A stretch of 64,000 bases of DNA from CANJBX01 sp035556735 (GTDB taxonomy: Bacteria; Pseudomonadota; Alphaproteobacteria; Rhizobiales; Xanthobacteraceae), in NCBI GenBank assembly GCA_035556735.1, contig DATMFF010000006.1, positions 310,001 to 374,000 on the forward strand, given 5' to 3'. The position numbers and the translations under genes were made by a program. The notes under the pieces are model-generated. The model was not told the origin of the DNA and searched no databases. It worked only from the letters and a program-made list of their open reading frames with translations. Of this stretch, positions 51,598-62,120 are shown in pieces. The first letter of the stretch is position 1; each line of letters starts with the position of its first letter.

Positions 51598-51658
51598 GAC
51601 ACAGTCGATCTGAGGCCGCAGGCGGCGTTTGCGATCGCCCGCGCCACGCGGGCGGCGC

Positions 51659-51735
51659 TGGCGCGCTCGGAGAGATTCGAACTCCCGACCCTCAGATTCG
51701 AAGTCTGATGCTCTATCCAGCTGAGCTACGAGCGC
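51659..51735 (-). tRNA. tRNA-Arg (anticodon TCG)
   Basis: The minus strand gives acceptor arms GCGCTCG / CGAGCGC, discriminator G and an encoded CCA; D-arm GCTCAGCTGGATAGAGC; anticodon stem TCAGA / TCTGA with loop CTTCGAA (anticodon TCG); T-arm GGGAGTTCGAATCTCTC. Length 77 bases. It decodes CGA and related arginine codons. Confidence 0.96.
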
Positions 51736-51801
51736 GCGTGGGCCGCTGAGGCGGCCGCGAGGCGCCTCTTATACTCAAACGACTCTCGTTTTGCGACCCG
51801 A

Positions 51802-52968
51802 TTATGCGGCGGCGAACGCCGACGTCAGCGCTGCGGGCCCCGCCTGCGCGCGCTCGACCCGGTTGCGGCCCATCGCCTTCGCCTGATAGAGCGCGCGATC
51901 CGCCGCCGCGATCAGCGCCGTGAGATCGAGCGCCGCCTCGCTGGTGGTCGCCACGCCGATGCTGACCGTCGCGGCCTGCCGGCGCTCGAAGTCCACGCGC
52001 ACGCGCTCGGCGATCCGCAGCGCTTCAGCACCCGACACGCCCGGCAGCAGGCAGGCGAACTCCTCGCCGCCGAGGCGCGCGAACACATCCGTCGGCCGCA
52101 GCACCGCCGTCGCGGTCTCGCAGAACGCGCACAGCACGCGATCGCCGGTCTGGTGGCCGAAGGTGTCGTTGACCTGCTTGAAGAGATCGAGATCGAGCAG
52201 CAGCACCGCCGCGGACTGGCCGTCGGCGGCCGTGCGCCGCAGCAGCCGTTCCCCGCTCTCGAAGAAGGCGCGGCGGTTGGCGGCGCCGGTGAGCGGATCG
52301 ATCAGCGCGGTCTTGCGCTGCTGCAGCTCGGCGCGCTCCTTGGCCATGTTCATGACGAGGAACGCCATGCAGAAGTAGTGCAGCAGGATGAAGACGGAGC
52401 CCGCGTAGGGCCACGACGGGTCCGGCGGCGCGGCGCCTCCGGGGAACGGCACTTGGTCGACGAGCACGGCGCGGCCGGCAAAGAACACGGCGTGGAACAA
52501 CAGCAGCACGATCGCCGGCCAGCGCGAGATCAGCTCCTTGTCGCGCGCGTGCCAGTATTCGAAGGCGGCCGCGAGCGTATAGGCTGCGATCACCAGCGAG
52601 CCGGCGCTCATGCGCAACGTCAGTGCCGCGACGAAGCCGTCGAACTGCGCGGCGAACAGCCATGCCGCCGCGCCCGCGAGCGCCCAGCCGTAAAGCGGCC
52701 GGCGTCCCTCGAACGAGCGCGCCCCGCACCACATCAGGCCATAGCCGAGATAGGTGATGGGCGGACCGACGTAGATCGTCCAGACGTCGATGACCGGCGC
52801 GCGCATGATCACGAGCGCGACGCCGGTGGAGACGCAGATCAAGCCCACGCCCCACAGAGCCAGGGCCGTGACCGTGCGCTCCTGCAGCCAGGAAAACAGC
52901 AGCAGGAGACCGCCGGTCGTGCCGACGATGCCGATGATCGCGAACAATGTTGTGGGATCGAAACGCAT
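51802..52968 (-). CDS. Membrane-anchored diguanylate cyclase (GGDEF)
   Basis: A 388-residue protein. Residues 1-210 hold about six to seven membrane helices of a sensor-like N-terminus; residues 220-375 form a GGDEF domain with the active-site loop RLGGEEFACLL, so it should make c-di-GMP. The inhibitory I-site RxxD (RPTD) lies five residues before the GGEEF, as in product-regulated cyclases. Other conserved blocks are ALIDPLTGAANRRAF and DLDLFKQVNDTFGHQTGD. I chose the ATG at 52968; the open frame upstream overlaps frmA antisense. Confidence 0.93.
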   Translation of the reverse strand: MRFDPTTLFAIIGIVGTTGGLLLLFSWLQERTVTALALWGVGLICVSTGVALVIMRAPVIDVWTIYVGPPITYLGYGLMWCGARSFEGRRPLYGWALAGAAAWLFAAQFDGFVAALTLRMSAGSLVIAAYTLAAAFEYWHARDKELISRWPAIVLLLFHAVFFAGRAVLVDQVPFPGGAAPPDPSWPYAGSVFILLHYFCMAFLVMNMAKERAELQQRKTALIDPLTGAANRRAFFESGERLLRRTAADGQSAAVLLLDLDLFKQVNDTFGHQTGDRVLCAFCETATAVLRPTDVFARLGGEEFACLLPGVSGAEALRIAERVRVDFERRQAATVSIGVATTSEAALDLTALIAAADRALYQAKAMGRNRVERAQAGPAALTSAFAAA

Positions 52969-53118
52969 GACCCGTCCCCGCAGGACCGCGCTTCTAGCAG
53001 GCGACTGTTTAACAATCCTGTGCCCGAATTGACTAAAATTTGAGCCGGGCTTTGGCCGTGGCAAACTATGCTCGCCCGGCGTAAGCAGGCCATCACGAGC
53101 AGCGCGAGGTTGAAAAGC

Positions 53119-54246
<1,128 letters not shown>

Positions 54247-54291
54247 CCGCAAGGGTCCCGGGCGCGCCACGGCGGCGCGCCCCCGCCCGCC

Positions 54292-55689
54292 TCATTGCGC
54301 GAGCGCCGCCAGGATGCGCGCCCAGCTGCGCGTGCCCTTGTGGAACGAGGTGAGGTCGAACTTCTCGTTGGGCGAATGCACGCGGTCGTCGTCGAGGGCG
54401 AAGCCGACCATGATCGTGTCCATGCCGAGCAGGCGCTTGAAGTCGCCGACGATCGGGATCGAGCCGCCCTCGCCCACGGTGATCGCCTTGCGGCCCCACT
54501 CCGCGGCCAGCGCCGCGCGCGTCTTCGTCAGCGCCGGATTGTCGAACGACAGCGCGAAGGCCGGCGCGCTGCCGTAGTTGGCGAACTCGACCTCGCAGTC
54601 CTCGGGCAGGCGCGCGCGCACGAAGGCGTGGAACGCCGAGCGGATCTTCTCGGGGTCCTGGTCGTCGACGAGCCGGAACGACACCTTCGCCATCGCCTTG
54701 CCGGGGATCACGGTCTTGGCGCCGGCGCCGGTGTAGCCGCCGACGATGCCGTTGATCTCGGCCGTCGGGCGCGTCGAGACCTGCTCGACCAGCAGGCGGT
54801 CCTTCTCGCCCGCGGGCACCTTCAGCCCGACCGGGCCGAGGAAATTCTCGGCGGTAAGGTCGAGCCCGCCGAGATCGGCCTTGATGTCGGGCGGCAACTC
54901 GCGCACGCCGTCGTAGAAGCCGGGAATGGTGACGCGGCCGTTGTCGTCGTGCATCGCGGCGAGGACTTTCGAGAGCACGCGCAGCGGGTTCTGCGCCGCG
55001 CCGCCGAACAGGCCAGAATGCAGGTCGCGGTCGGCGCAGGTGAGTCGCACCTCCTCATAGACCAGCCCGCGCAGCGAGGTGGTGACCATGGGCGTCTGCG
55101 GGTCCCACATGCTGGTGTCGCAGACGAGCGCGAAGTCGCGCGTGAGCTCGCCCGCGTTCGCCTTGACGAAGTCGAACAGGTGGGCCGAGCCGCACTCCTC
55201 CTCGCCCTCGATCATCATGGTGATCGGGATCGGCAACTTGCCGGTGACGGCCTTGAAGGCGCGGCAGGCCTCCACGAACGTCATGACCTGGCCCTTGTCG
55301 TCGCAGGCCCCGCGCGCGACGACGCATTTGCGCCCGTCCGGGAGCGTCGCGAGGCGCGGCTCGAACGGCGGCGTCTCCCACAGCTCCAGCGGATCGACCG
55401 GCTGCACGTCGTAATGGCCGTAGAACAGCACGCGCGGCGCGGAGCCGGCGCCGGCATCCTGCGCCTTGGCGACGACGATCGGATGGCCCGGCGTCGGGCG
55501 CACGCTCGCCTCGAAGCCGAGGCCGGCGAGGTCCTCTGCCACGAACTCGGCCGCCTGCCGGCAGTTGGACGCGTAGGCGGGATCGGTGGAGATGGATTGG
55601 ATGCGCAGGAAGTCGAACAGACGCTTGAGGCTGTTGTCGAGGTCGGCGTCGATATGCGCGAGCACCGCGTCGAGCTGCTGTGAGGACAT
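54292..55689 (-). CDS. M20 family metallopeptidase (dipeptidase)
   Basis: A 465-residue zinc peptidase of the M20/PepV-CNDP type. Metal ligands are visible in YGHYDVQPVDPLELWETPPF (His and Asp), RGACDDKGQVM (Asp), EGEEECGSAHL (catalytic Glu pair), and the C-terminal His. The dimerisation lid domain lies in the middle. It cleaves small peptides; substrate unknown. It is convergent with frmA and lies downstream of the DUF853 gene. Confidence 0.92.
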   Translation of the reverse strand: MSSQQLDAVLAHIDADLDNSLKRLFDFLRIQSISTDPAYASNCRQAAEFVAEDLAGLGFEASVRPTPGHPIVVAKAQDAGAGSAPRVLFYGHYDVQPVDPLELWETPPFEPRLATLPDGRKCVVARGACDDKGQVMTFVEACRAFKAVTGKLPIPITMMIEGEEECGSAHLFDFVKANAGELTRDFALVCDTSMWDPQTPMVTTSLRGLVYEEVRLTCADRDLHSGLFGGAAQNPLRVLSKVLAAMHDDNGRVTIPGFYDGVRELPPDIKADLGGLDLTAENFLGPVGLKVPAGEKDRLLVEQVSTRPTAEINGIVGGYTGAGAKTVIPGKAMAKVSFRLVDDQDPEKIRSAFHAFVRARLPEDCEVEFANYGSAPAFALSFDNPALTKTRAALAAEWGRKAITVGEGGSIPIVGDFKRLLGMDTIMVGFALDDDRVHSPNEKFDLTSFHKGTRSWARILAALAQ

Positions 55690-55697
55690 TGCGTGCC

Positions 55698-57248
55698 TTA
55701 TCTCCTGAGGATACCGCCGAGCGTGCCGCGCACGATCTGGCCCGTGACACGGCCCGTGATGCCGCCGCCGACCGAGCGCGAGGCCTGGCGCGCGACTTCC
55801 GAGCCGATGCTGCGCGCCACCGTGCGCGCGATGATCTGTCCCGGGCTCAGGCGCTGGCCGCGCTTGTTGTTGGTGCCGAAGATCGCACCGATGAAGCCGC
55901 CGATCTGGCCGAGGACGCCGCCCTCGCCCGCCTGCGCCGGCTGATCGGCGGTCGCCGCCGTCGTCTTGATGCGCTCGGTCAGGATCTCGTAGGCGGATTC
56001 GGAATCGATCGTTTGATCGTACTTGCCCTTGAGCGGCGAGGACTGCATGACCGCCTTGCGCTCATCCGGGGTCAACGGACCGATGCGCGAGGCCGGCGGG
56101 CGGATCATCGCGCGCTCGACGATCGACGGTGCGCCGTTGCCTTCCAGGAACGAGACGAGCGCCTCGCCCTTGCCGAGCTCCATGATGACGGAGCCGGTAT
56201 CCAGCGACGGATTGGGCCGGAAGGTGTCGGCCGCCGCTTTGACAGCGCGCTGATCGCGCGGCGTGAACGCACGCAGCGCGTGCTGCACGCGATTGCCGAG
56301 CTGCGCCAGAACCTTGTCGGGCACGTCGAGCGGATTCTGCGTGACGAAATAGACGCCGACGCCTTTCGAGCGGATGAGCCGCACCACCTGCTCGATCTTG
56401 TCGAGCAGCGCCTTGGGCGCATCGGTGAACAAGAGGTGCGCCTCGTCGAAGAAGAAGCACAATTTCGGCTTGTCGCGGTCGCCGACCTCCGGCAGCTCCT
56501 CGAACAGCTCCGAGAGCAGCCACAGCAGGAACGTGGCGTAAAGCCGCGGGTTGTTCATCAGCTTGTCGGCGGCAAGGATGTTGATGTAGCCGCGGCCGTC
56601 GCGGTCGGTCTTCAGGAAATCCTTCAGATTGAGGGCCGGCTCGCCGAAGAACTGGTCGGCGCCCTGGTTTTCCAGCACCAGAAGCTGACGCTGGATGGCG
56701 CCGACGCTTGCTTTCGACACGTTGCCGTACTGGGTGGTGAGTTCGGACGCGTGCTCGGCGATGAACGCGAGCATCGACTGAAGATCTTTGAGGTTGAGCA
56801 GCGGCAGTCCCTGCTCGTCGGCCACCCGGAACACGATGTTGAGAACGCCTTCCTGGGTATCGTTGAGATCGAGCAGCCGCGCCAGCAGCAAGGGGCCCAG
56901 TTCGGAGATGGTCGCGCGCAGCGGATGGCCCTGCTCGCCGAACAAGTCCCAGAAGACCACCGGAAAACGGTCCGGCTCGTAGTCGAGGCCCATTCCCTCG
57001 GCGCGTTTGACCAACGCGTCCTTCATCTCGCCGGCGGCAGCGATGCCCGACAGGTCGCCTTTGACGTCGGCGGCGAAGACGGCGACGCCTTCGCGCGACA
57101 ATCCTTCGGCCATCACCTGCAGCGTGACGGTCTTGCCGGTGCCGGTCGCGCCGGCGACGAGCCCGTGCCGATTGGCGAGCGCCAACGTCAGGTATTCCGG
57201 CTTGCCGCTTTGTCCGATGAAGATCTTGCCTGGCTGAACGGGGCTCAT
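55698..57248 (-). CDS. DUF853 helicase-HerA-like ATPase
   Basis: A 516-residue P-loop ATPase. Walker A is GATGTGKTVTLQVMAEG; Walker B is PKLCFFFDEAHLLF; sensor blocks are in VVRLIRSKGVGVYFVTQNP and RVQHALRAFTPRDQRA. The DUF853 N-terminus (IFIGQSGKPEYLTLALANRHG) is typical. These resemble HerA/FtsK-like motors but act alone in many bacteria; no NurA or restriction partner lies nearby, so an antiphage role is not indicated. The C-terminal 70 residues are Gly/Arg-rich. Confidence 0.92.
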   Translation of the reverse strand: MSPVQPGKIFIGQSGKPEYLTLALANRHGLVAGATGTGKTVTLQVMAEGLSREGVAVFAADVKGDLSGIAAAGEMKDALVKRAEGMGLDYEPDRFPVVFWDLFGEQGHPLRATISELGPLLLARLLDLNDTQEGVLNIVFRVADEQGLPLLNLKDLQSMLAFIAEHASELTTQYGNVSKASVGAIQRQLLVLENQGADQFFGEPALNLKDFLKTDRDGRGYINILAADKLMNNPRLYATFLLWLLSELFEELPEVGDRDKPKLCFFFDEAHLLFTDAPKALLDKIEQVVRLIRSKGVGVYFVTQNPLDVPDKVLAQLGNRVQHALRAFTPRDQRAVKAAADTFRPNPSLDTGSVIMELGKGEALVSFLEGNGAPSIVERAMIRPPASRIGPLTPDERKAVMQSSPLKGKYDQTIDSESAYEILTERIKTTAATADQPAQAGEGGVLGQIGGFIGAIFGTNNKRGQRLSPGQIIARTVARSIGSEVARQASRSVGGGITGRVTGQIVRGTLGGILRR

Positions 57249-57299
57249 CGCTGCCTACACCTTATGGCGACGACCACCCGGCCGTCGCGCCACCCGATT

Positions 57300-57336
57300 T
57301 TAGAACGCCGCCAAATAAAGTGGAACGCCGTTCTAA
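57300..57336. promoter_or_regulatory. Inverted repeat in a divergent promoter region
   Basis: A perfect 8-bp inverted repeat (TTAGAACG / CGTTCTAA) separated by 21 bases lies 52 bases upstream of the DUF853 start. Both arms also begin direct GAACGCC repeats. The symmetry and place between divergent genes suggest an operator for a dimeric regulator. No regulator gene is adjacent. Confidence 0.4.
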
Positions 57337-57413
57337 GCGATGCAGCAACGACACACACGTCGACAAACCAAAGAGAATGCGAAGCTGCGATGAAAGTTCG
57401 AACAGAATTCTTA

Positions 57414-57443
57414 TTGACACGCCTCGCTCCCGGGCACTTGTAT
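57414..57443 (+). promoter_or_regulatory. Sigma-70-type promoter of the DUF2267/DUF4332 genes
   Basis: A consensus -35 box TTGACA (57414-57419) is followed after 18 bases by TTGTAT (57438-57443), overlapping TGTATA. It lies about 70 bases upstream of the DUF2267-like gene on the plus strand, in a locally AT-rich stretch. Confidence 0.5.
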
Positions 57444-57513
57444 ACGACCGCGGCGCAATGAAGCTTGGTTCAAGCTGAAAGAAGTCTCGCTACGATGCGA
57501 GCGCTGAGGGGCT

Positions 57514-57879
57514 ATGACTGAACTGGTCGACCGCATCGTCGCGCGCGTTGGTGTCGACCGCCCGACCGCCGAGAAATCCATCGGCATCATCCTTGATTTC
57601 CTGTCGAAAGAAGGTCCGCCCGATAAGGTGCAGGCGCTGCTCGCGCGTTTGCCGGGTCACGACGCATTGATCGCCGCGGCCAGCGCCGACGGCGGCGGCC
57701 TGTTCGGCGGGATGGGCGGCATCATGGGCGTCGGCAGCCGGCTGATGGGCGCGGGGCTGGGTATGGACGATATCCAGAACGTCATCCGCGAACTGGTGAT
57801 CTACAGCCGGGAACAGGGTGCGGAGGACGCGCTGCGCGACATCGCAGCCTCGATCCCGGGCCTCAGCCAATACGTTTGA
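57514..57879 (+). CDS. DUF2267-like small protein
   Basis: A 121-residue soluble protein. The helical start ELVDRIVARVGVDRPTAEKS and the following ILDFLSKEGPPDKVQALLAR fit DUF2267-type domains; a Gly/Met-rich loop (GGGLFGGMGGIMGVGSRLMG) interrupts it, and a final helix holds ELVIYSREQGAEDALRD. No activity is known. It is followed after 17 bases by the DUF4332 gene and probably co-transcribed with it. Confidence 0.7.
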   Translation: MTELVDRIVARVGVDRPTAEKSIGIILDFLSKEGPPDKVQALLARLPGHDALIAAASADGGGLFGGMGGIMGVGSRLMGAGLGMDDIQNVIRELVIYSREQGAEDALRDIAASIPGLSQYV

Positions 57880-57896
57880 GCGGCGGCGGGTGATCC

Positions 57897-58304
57897 ATGA
57901 ACTATCCTGTCTCTGAACTCGACGGCATCACGCCTGGAATTGGCAGCATTCTGAAGGCGAACAAGATTCGGACGACCATCCGCCTGCTCGAAAGTGCGCG
58001 CACGCCCAAGAAGCGGCAGACGCTGGCGCAGAAGACCGGCGTTCCAGTCGACCAGATCCTGCGCTGCGTGACGATGGCGGACCGGCTGCGCGTAAAGGGG
58101 ATCGGCCGCGAACACGCGGAACTGCTGGAGATGGCGGGCGTGAAGACCGTGCAGGACTTGCGCTACCGCAATCCGGCCAACCTCGCGGAAGCCATGGCCG
58201 CCGTGAACGACAGTCGCAAGTGCCTGCGCCTGCTTCCCTCGGAAAAGGTGGTCGCGCGCTGGATCGAGTACGCCAAGAAGCTCAAAAACGAAGTTTCATA
58301 CTGA
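57897..58304 (+). CDS. DUF4332 family protein
   Basis: A 135-residue soluble protein with two helix-hairpin-helix-like repeats: ELDGITPGIGSILKANKIRT and the second MADRLRVKGIGREHAELLEM followed by AGVKTVQDL. This double HhH pattern is the DUF4332 hallmark and suggests nucleic-acid binding, though this is unproven. Co-transcribed with the DUF2267-like gene. The folate operon follows in the same direction after about 115 bases. Confidence 0.8.
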   Translation: MNYPVSELDGITPGIGSILKANKIRTTIRLLESARTPKKRQTLAQKTGVPVDQILRCVTMADRLRVKGIGREHAELLEMAGVKTVQDLRYRNPANLAEAMAAVNDSRKCLRLLPSEKVVARWIEYAKKLKNEVSY

Positions 58305-58418
58305 GCGGCCGCCCCGGGACCGCCGCACCGGGCCGATTGCACGGACCTTCGTCCGCGCGGGCCGCCGCCCATCGGCCGTCGCTTGACAGGGATGGCCGGA
58401 CCGCGCAAAGCGACCGGA

Positions 58419-59261
58419 ATGATCGCCACAGAAACGCCCGTCCGCGGCGCTGCGCCGCCGCTCGCCGCCCTGCTCTCCCGGGGCCGCCCGCTGGTCATGG
58501 GCATCCTCAACGTCACGCCGGATTCGTTCTCCGACGGCGGCCGCTTCTTCGACCCGCAGGTGGCGCTCGCGCACGCCCGCCAGATGGCGGCGGACGGCGC
58601 CGACATCCTCGATGTCGGGGCCGAGTCCACCCGCCCCTACGGCGGCGCGAAGCCGGTATCGGCGGATGAAGAGCAGCAGCGCCTCGAGCACGTGCTGCCG
58701 GCGGTCACCGCGCTGGGCGTGCCGGTGTCGATCGACACGATGAAAGCCGCCGTCGCCGACTGGGCGGTGCGCGCGGGCGCTGCGATCATCAACGACGTGT
58801 GGGGCCTGCAGCGCGACCCGGACATGGCCGGCGTCGTGGCGCGCCACGGCGTGCCGGTGATCGTCATGCACAATCGCGAGCAGGCCGACGCGCCGGACGT
58901 CATGGCCGACGTGCATGCGTTCTTCGAGCGCTCGCTGGCGATCGCCGAGCGCGCCGGCATCGCCCGCGACAAGATCGTGCTCGACCCCGGCGTGGGCTTC
59001 GGCAAGACGCCCGAGCAGAGCATGACCGTGATCGCGCGCCTCGCCGAGTTCAAGCGGTTCGGACTGCCGCTGCTCGTCGGCGCCTCGCGCAAGCGCTTCA
59101 TCGACAAGGTCTCGCCTGCCCCGCCCGACCGGCGGCTGGGCGGCTCGATCGTCAGCCACGCCCTTGCCGTGCAGAACGGCGCGATGATCATCCGCGCGCA
59201 CGACGTTCCCGAAACCGTGCAGGCGTTGCGCGTCCTCGGCGCGATCGGAAGCCGGCGATGA
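58419..59261 (+). CDS. folP: Dihydropteroate synthase
   Basis: Joins p-aminobenzoate to the pterin in folate synthesis; the target of sulfonamides. The 280-residue TIM barrel has the family start MGILNVTPDSFSDGGRF, then ILDVGAESTRPYG, SIDTMKAAVADWAV, and the C-terminal LVGASRKRFIDK. The exact start is uncertain: ATGs at 58392 and 58419 are both possible, with no strong ribosome-binding site; I chose the shorter. It shares an ATGA overlap with folB. Confidence 0.92.
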   Translation: MIATETPVRGAAPPLAALLSRGRPLVMGILNVTPDSFSDGGRFFDPQVALAHARQMAADGADILDVGAESTRPYGGAKPVSADEEQQRLEHVLPAVTALGVPVSIDTMKAAVADWAVRAGAAIINDVWGLQRDPDMAGVVARHGVPVIVMHNREQADAPDVMADVHAFFERSLAIAERAGIARDKIVLDPGVGFGKTPEQSMTVIARLAEFKRFGLPLLVGASRKRFIDKVSPAPPDRRLGGSIVSHALAVQNGAMIIRAHDVPETVQALRVLGAIGSRR

Positions 59262-59626
59262 GCGACACGATCTTCGTCACCGGGCTTCTGATCCACGCCC
59301 ACCACGGGGTGATGGAGCACGAGGCCAACGTCGGGCAGCGCTTCGTCATCGACCTCGAGCTGACCGTGGACCTCGGCGCCGCCTCGCGCTCCGACCGGCT
59401 GGCGGACACGGTCTCCTACGCCGCGATCGTCGAGACGGCGACGCAGGTGTTCACCGGCCACAACTACCGCCTGATCGAAGCGGCCGCAGGCGCAGTCGCG
59501 GAGGCCGTCCTGGCCGGATTCCCGAAAGTCGAGGCCGCGCGCATCACCGTCCGCAAGCCGCACGCGCCGATCGCGGCGATCTTCGGCGACGCCGGCGTGA
59601 CGATCACGCGCAAACGCCATGGCTGA
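59258..59626 (+). CDS. folB: Dihydroneopterin aldolase
   Basis: Cleaves dihydroneopterin to 6-hydroxymethyl-dihydropterin in folate synthesis. The 122-residue protein begins IFVTGLLIHAHHGVMEHE and has the catalytic-region motif VSYAAIVETATQVFTGHNYR plus IEAAAGAVAEAVL and the C-terminal VTVRKP-like (RITVRKPHAPI). Both ends overlap neighbours: ATGA with folP and eight bases with folK, so the three enzymes are translationally coupled. Confidence 0.94.
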   Translation: MSDTIFVTGLLIHAHHGVMEHEANVGQRFVIDLELTVDLGAASRSDRLADTVSYAAIVETATQVFTGHNYRLIEAAAGAVAEAVLAGFPKVEAARITVRKPHAPIAAIFGDAGVTITRKRHG

Positions 59627-60122
59627 GGTCCTGATCGCGCTCGGCGGCAATGTCGGCGACGTGCGCGCGACACTCGACCGTGCCATCGAGATGCTCTGCG
59701 ACGAGCGCGATGTCCGCCTCGTCGCCCGCTCCTCCGACTACCGCACGCCTCCATGGGGCGTGACCGAGCAACCCGACTTCGTCAACCTCTGCCTTGTCGT
59801 GGAGACGGAGCTCTCGCCCCATGCCCTGCTCGAACGCACCCAGGCGATCGAAAAGGAGCTCGGGCGCGACCGCAGCAAGGACGTGCGCTGGGGGCCGCGC
59901 ACGATCGACATCGACCTGCTGGCCTACGACGACCTCGAGATCGACGACCCGACGCTCAAGCTGCCCCATCCGCACCTGTTCGAGCGCGCGTTCGTGCTGG
60001 TTCCGCTGGCGGAGATCGCAGGCGACCGCATCGTCGGCGGCACACGCATCGGCGACGCGGCGAAACGCATCGACCCGAGCGGCATCACGCGCATTCCGCC
60101 CCGGCTGAGCCAGTTGATCTGA
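59619..60122 (+). CDS. folK: 2-amino-4-hydroxy-6-hydroxymethyldihydropteridine pyrophosphokinase
   Basis: Transfers pyrophosphate from ATP to the pterin in folate synthesis. The 167-residue HPPK has the start ALGGNVGDVRATLDRAIE, the loop QPDFVNLCLVVETEL, and the catalytic RxxGPRTIDIDLL motif (RWGPRTIDIDLLAYDDLE), with HPHLFERAFVLVPLAEIA after it. It overlaps folB and precedes the mutase genes by 39 bases. Confidence 0.95.
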   Translation: MAEVLIALGGNVGDVRATLDRAIEMLCDERDVRLVARSSDYRTPPWGVTEQPDFVNLCLVVETELSPHALLERTQAIEKELGRDRSKDVRWGPRTIDIDLLAYDDLEIDDPTLKLPHPHLFERAFVLVPLAEIAGDRIVGGTRIGDAAKRIDPSGITRIPPRLSQLI

Positions 60123-60161
60123 GACAATGCGGGACCGGGCGCGTTGGATGGCGGCAGGCGC

Positions 60162-62030
60162 ATGACAAACGAGAATGTCCCATTCGCCGGCGACTTTCCG
60201 CCTGCCAGCCGCGAGCAGTGGCGCAAGCTGGTGGAGACGGCGCTCAAGGGCGCCCCGTTCGACAACAAACTCGTCAGCCGGACCTATGACGGGCTGCGGA
60301 TCGAGCCGCTCTATGAGCGCGACGCATCGGCGCGGCCGCTGCGCGGACGCGCGCCGGGAACACCCTGGCAGGTGCTCGCGCGCGCCGATCATCCCGATCC
60401 GGCCGCCGCCAACGCCGAGGCCCTGCACGAACTCGAGAACGGCGCCACCGGGCTGACGCTCGCCTTCGCCGGCTCGGTCGGCAGCCGCGGCTTCGGCCTG
60501 GACGGGACGGCGGACACGCTGCGGCGCGTGCTCGACGGAATCTACCTGGACGCGATCTCGCTCGACCTCGATCTTTCATGGAGCGCGAGCGGCGCTCCGG
60601 TGCACCTCGCCGCGCTCGCCGAGCGCCACAAGCTCGATCCGGCCGCGCTCGACCTGCGCATGAATCTCGATCCGATCGGCTCGCTGGCCGCAACCGGCGT
60701 GAACCTCGTGGGATGGGACGTGCTCGCGCCGCGCTTCGCCACCGTCGTGAAGGAGTTCGCGGCACAGGGCTTCGCGGGCCCATTCGCCGCCGCCGATGCG
60801 CGCATCGTTCACGATGCGGGCGGCTCGGAGGCTCAGGAACTCGCCTGGGCGCTGGCGGTTGCGACCGCCTACCTGCGTGCGTTCGAGGCGGCCGGCGTTG
60901 CGCTCGACACGGCGCGCCAATGGATCTCGTTCAAGCTGGCGGCGGACGCCGACCAGTTCCTGACCATTGCCAAGTTCCGCGCGCTGCGCAAGCTGTGGGC
61001 GCGCGTCGAGGACGCGTGCGGGCTCGCGCCGCAACCGGCCTTCATCGCCGCCGAAACCGCGTGGCGCATGATGACGAGGCGCGACCCCTGGGTGAACGTG
61101 TTGCGCACCACGGTCGCGGCGTTCGCGGCCGGCATCGGCGGCGCCAACTCGGTGAGCGTGCTCCCGTTCACCGCGGCGATCGGCCTGCCCGACCGTTTCG
61201 CGCGGCGGCTCGCGCGCAACACGCAGCTCATTCTTCTGGAGGAGGCCAATCTCGCCAAGGTCAGCGACCCCGCGGCGGGCTCCGGCGCGCTCGAAGACGT
61301 CACACGGCAACTGTGCGACACCGCGTGGACGCTGTTCCAGGAGATCGAGGCAGCTGGCGGCGCGTGGCGCGCGCTCGAAACCCGCGTCATCCAGGGCAAG
61401 GTCGCCGCGGTGCGCGCCGAGCACGAGCGGGCCGTCGCGCGCGGTCGCGACGCACTCACCGGCACCAGCGCCTTCCCGGACATCCACGAGCAGCCGGTGG
61501 CGGTGCTTAACGTGGCGCGCCCGGCTCCCGCAATTCCCACCGACGTCGAGGTGCGCGTCGAGCCACTGCCAAGCATCCGCTTCGCCGAGCCGTTCGAGGC
61601 GCTGCGCGACGCGTCCGACCGCGCGCGGGTGACGGCCGGCGGCCGCCCGAAAGTCTTCCTCGCCAATCTCGGCACGCCGTCGGACTTCACCGCGCGCGCC
61701 ACCTTTGCCAAGAATTTCTTCGAGGCAGGCGGCATCGAAGCGGTGACCAACGACGGCTTCGCGGCGCCTGCGGACGCCGCAGCGGCGTTCAACGTGTCGG
61801 GCGCCGCGCTCGCCTGCATCTGCTCGTCCGACGCGCGCTACGCCGCCGACGCGCAAGCCGCCGCGCAGGCCCTCGCCCGCGCCGGCGCGCGCCGCATCTA
61901 TCTCGCCGGACGGCCGGGCGAGCAGGAAGCGGCCCTGACGGCGGCCGGAGTGACCGGCTTCATCTTCGTGGGCTGCGACATGCTCGGCACGCTGCGCGCG
62001 GCGCAGGCGGCGCTGGGCGTAGCAGCGTAA
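60162..62030 (+). CDS. mutA: Methylmalonyl-CoA mutase small (beta) subunit
   Basis: A 622-residue partner subunit of the B12-dependent mutase. It has the TIM-barrel domain of the family (ANSVSVLPFTAAIGLP and ARNTQLILLEEANLAKVSDPA), and a C-terminal B12-binding-like domain in which the cobalt-binding DxHxxG motif is absent, as is usual for the small subunit. It forms a heterodimer with the large subunit encoded 90 bases downstream. I chose the ATG at 60162; an ATG six codons earlier is also possible. Confidence 0.92.
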   Translation: MTNENVPFAGDFPPASREQWRKLVETALKGAPFDNKLVSRTYDGLRIEPLYERDASARPLRGRAPGTPWQVLARADHPDPAAANAEALHELENGATGLTLAFAGSVGSRGFGLDGTADTLRRVLDGIYLDAISLDLDLSWSASGAPVHLAALAERHKLDPAALDLRMNLDPIGSLAATGVNLVGWDVLAPRFATVVKEFAAQGFAGPFAAADARIVHDAGGSEAQELAWALAVATAYLRAFEAAGVALDTARQWISFKLAADADQFLTIAKFRALRKLWARVEDACGLAPQPAFIAAETAWRMMTRRDPWVNVLRTTVAAFAAGIGGANSVSVLPFTAAIGLPDRFARRLARNTQLILLEEANLAKVSDPAAGSGALEDVTRQLCDTAWTLFQEIEAAGGAWRALETRVIQGKVAAVRAEHERAVARGRDALTGTSAFPDIHEQPVAVLNVARPAPAIPTDVEVRVEPLPSIRFAEPFEALRDASDRARVTAGGRPKVFLANLGTPSDFTARATFAKNFFEAGGIEAVTNDGFAAPADAAAAFNVSGAALACICSSDARYAADAQAAAQALARAGARRIYLAGRPGEQEAALTAAGVTGFIFVGCDMLGTLRAAQAALGVAA

Positions 62031-62120
62031 GCGACGCAAGGGTCGGCGGCGTTCGACAAGCCACGCCCGGAATGGGATAATCAGCCGTTGGCGGGCTCGG
62101 AGCGGCAAGGAAGCGAGACG

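Noticed and set aside
55698..57248. HerA/NurA-type antiphage or repair system
   Set aside because: The ATPase is DUF853, a stand-alone family; no nuclease, Sir2 or other defence partner is adjacent.
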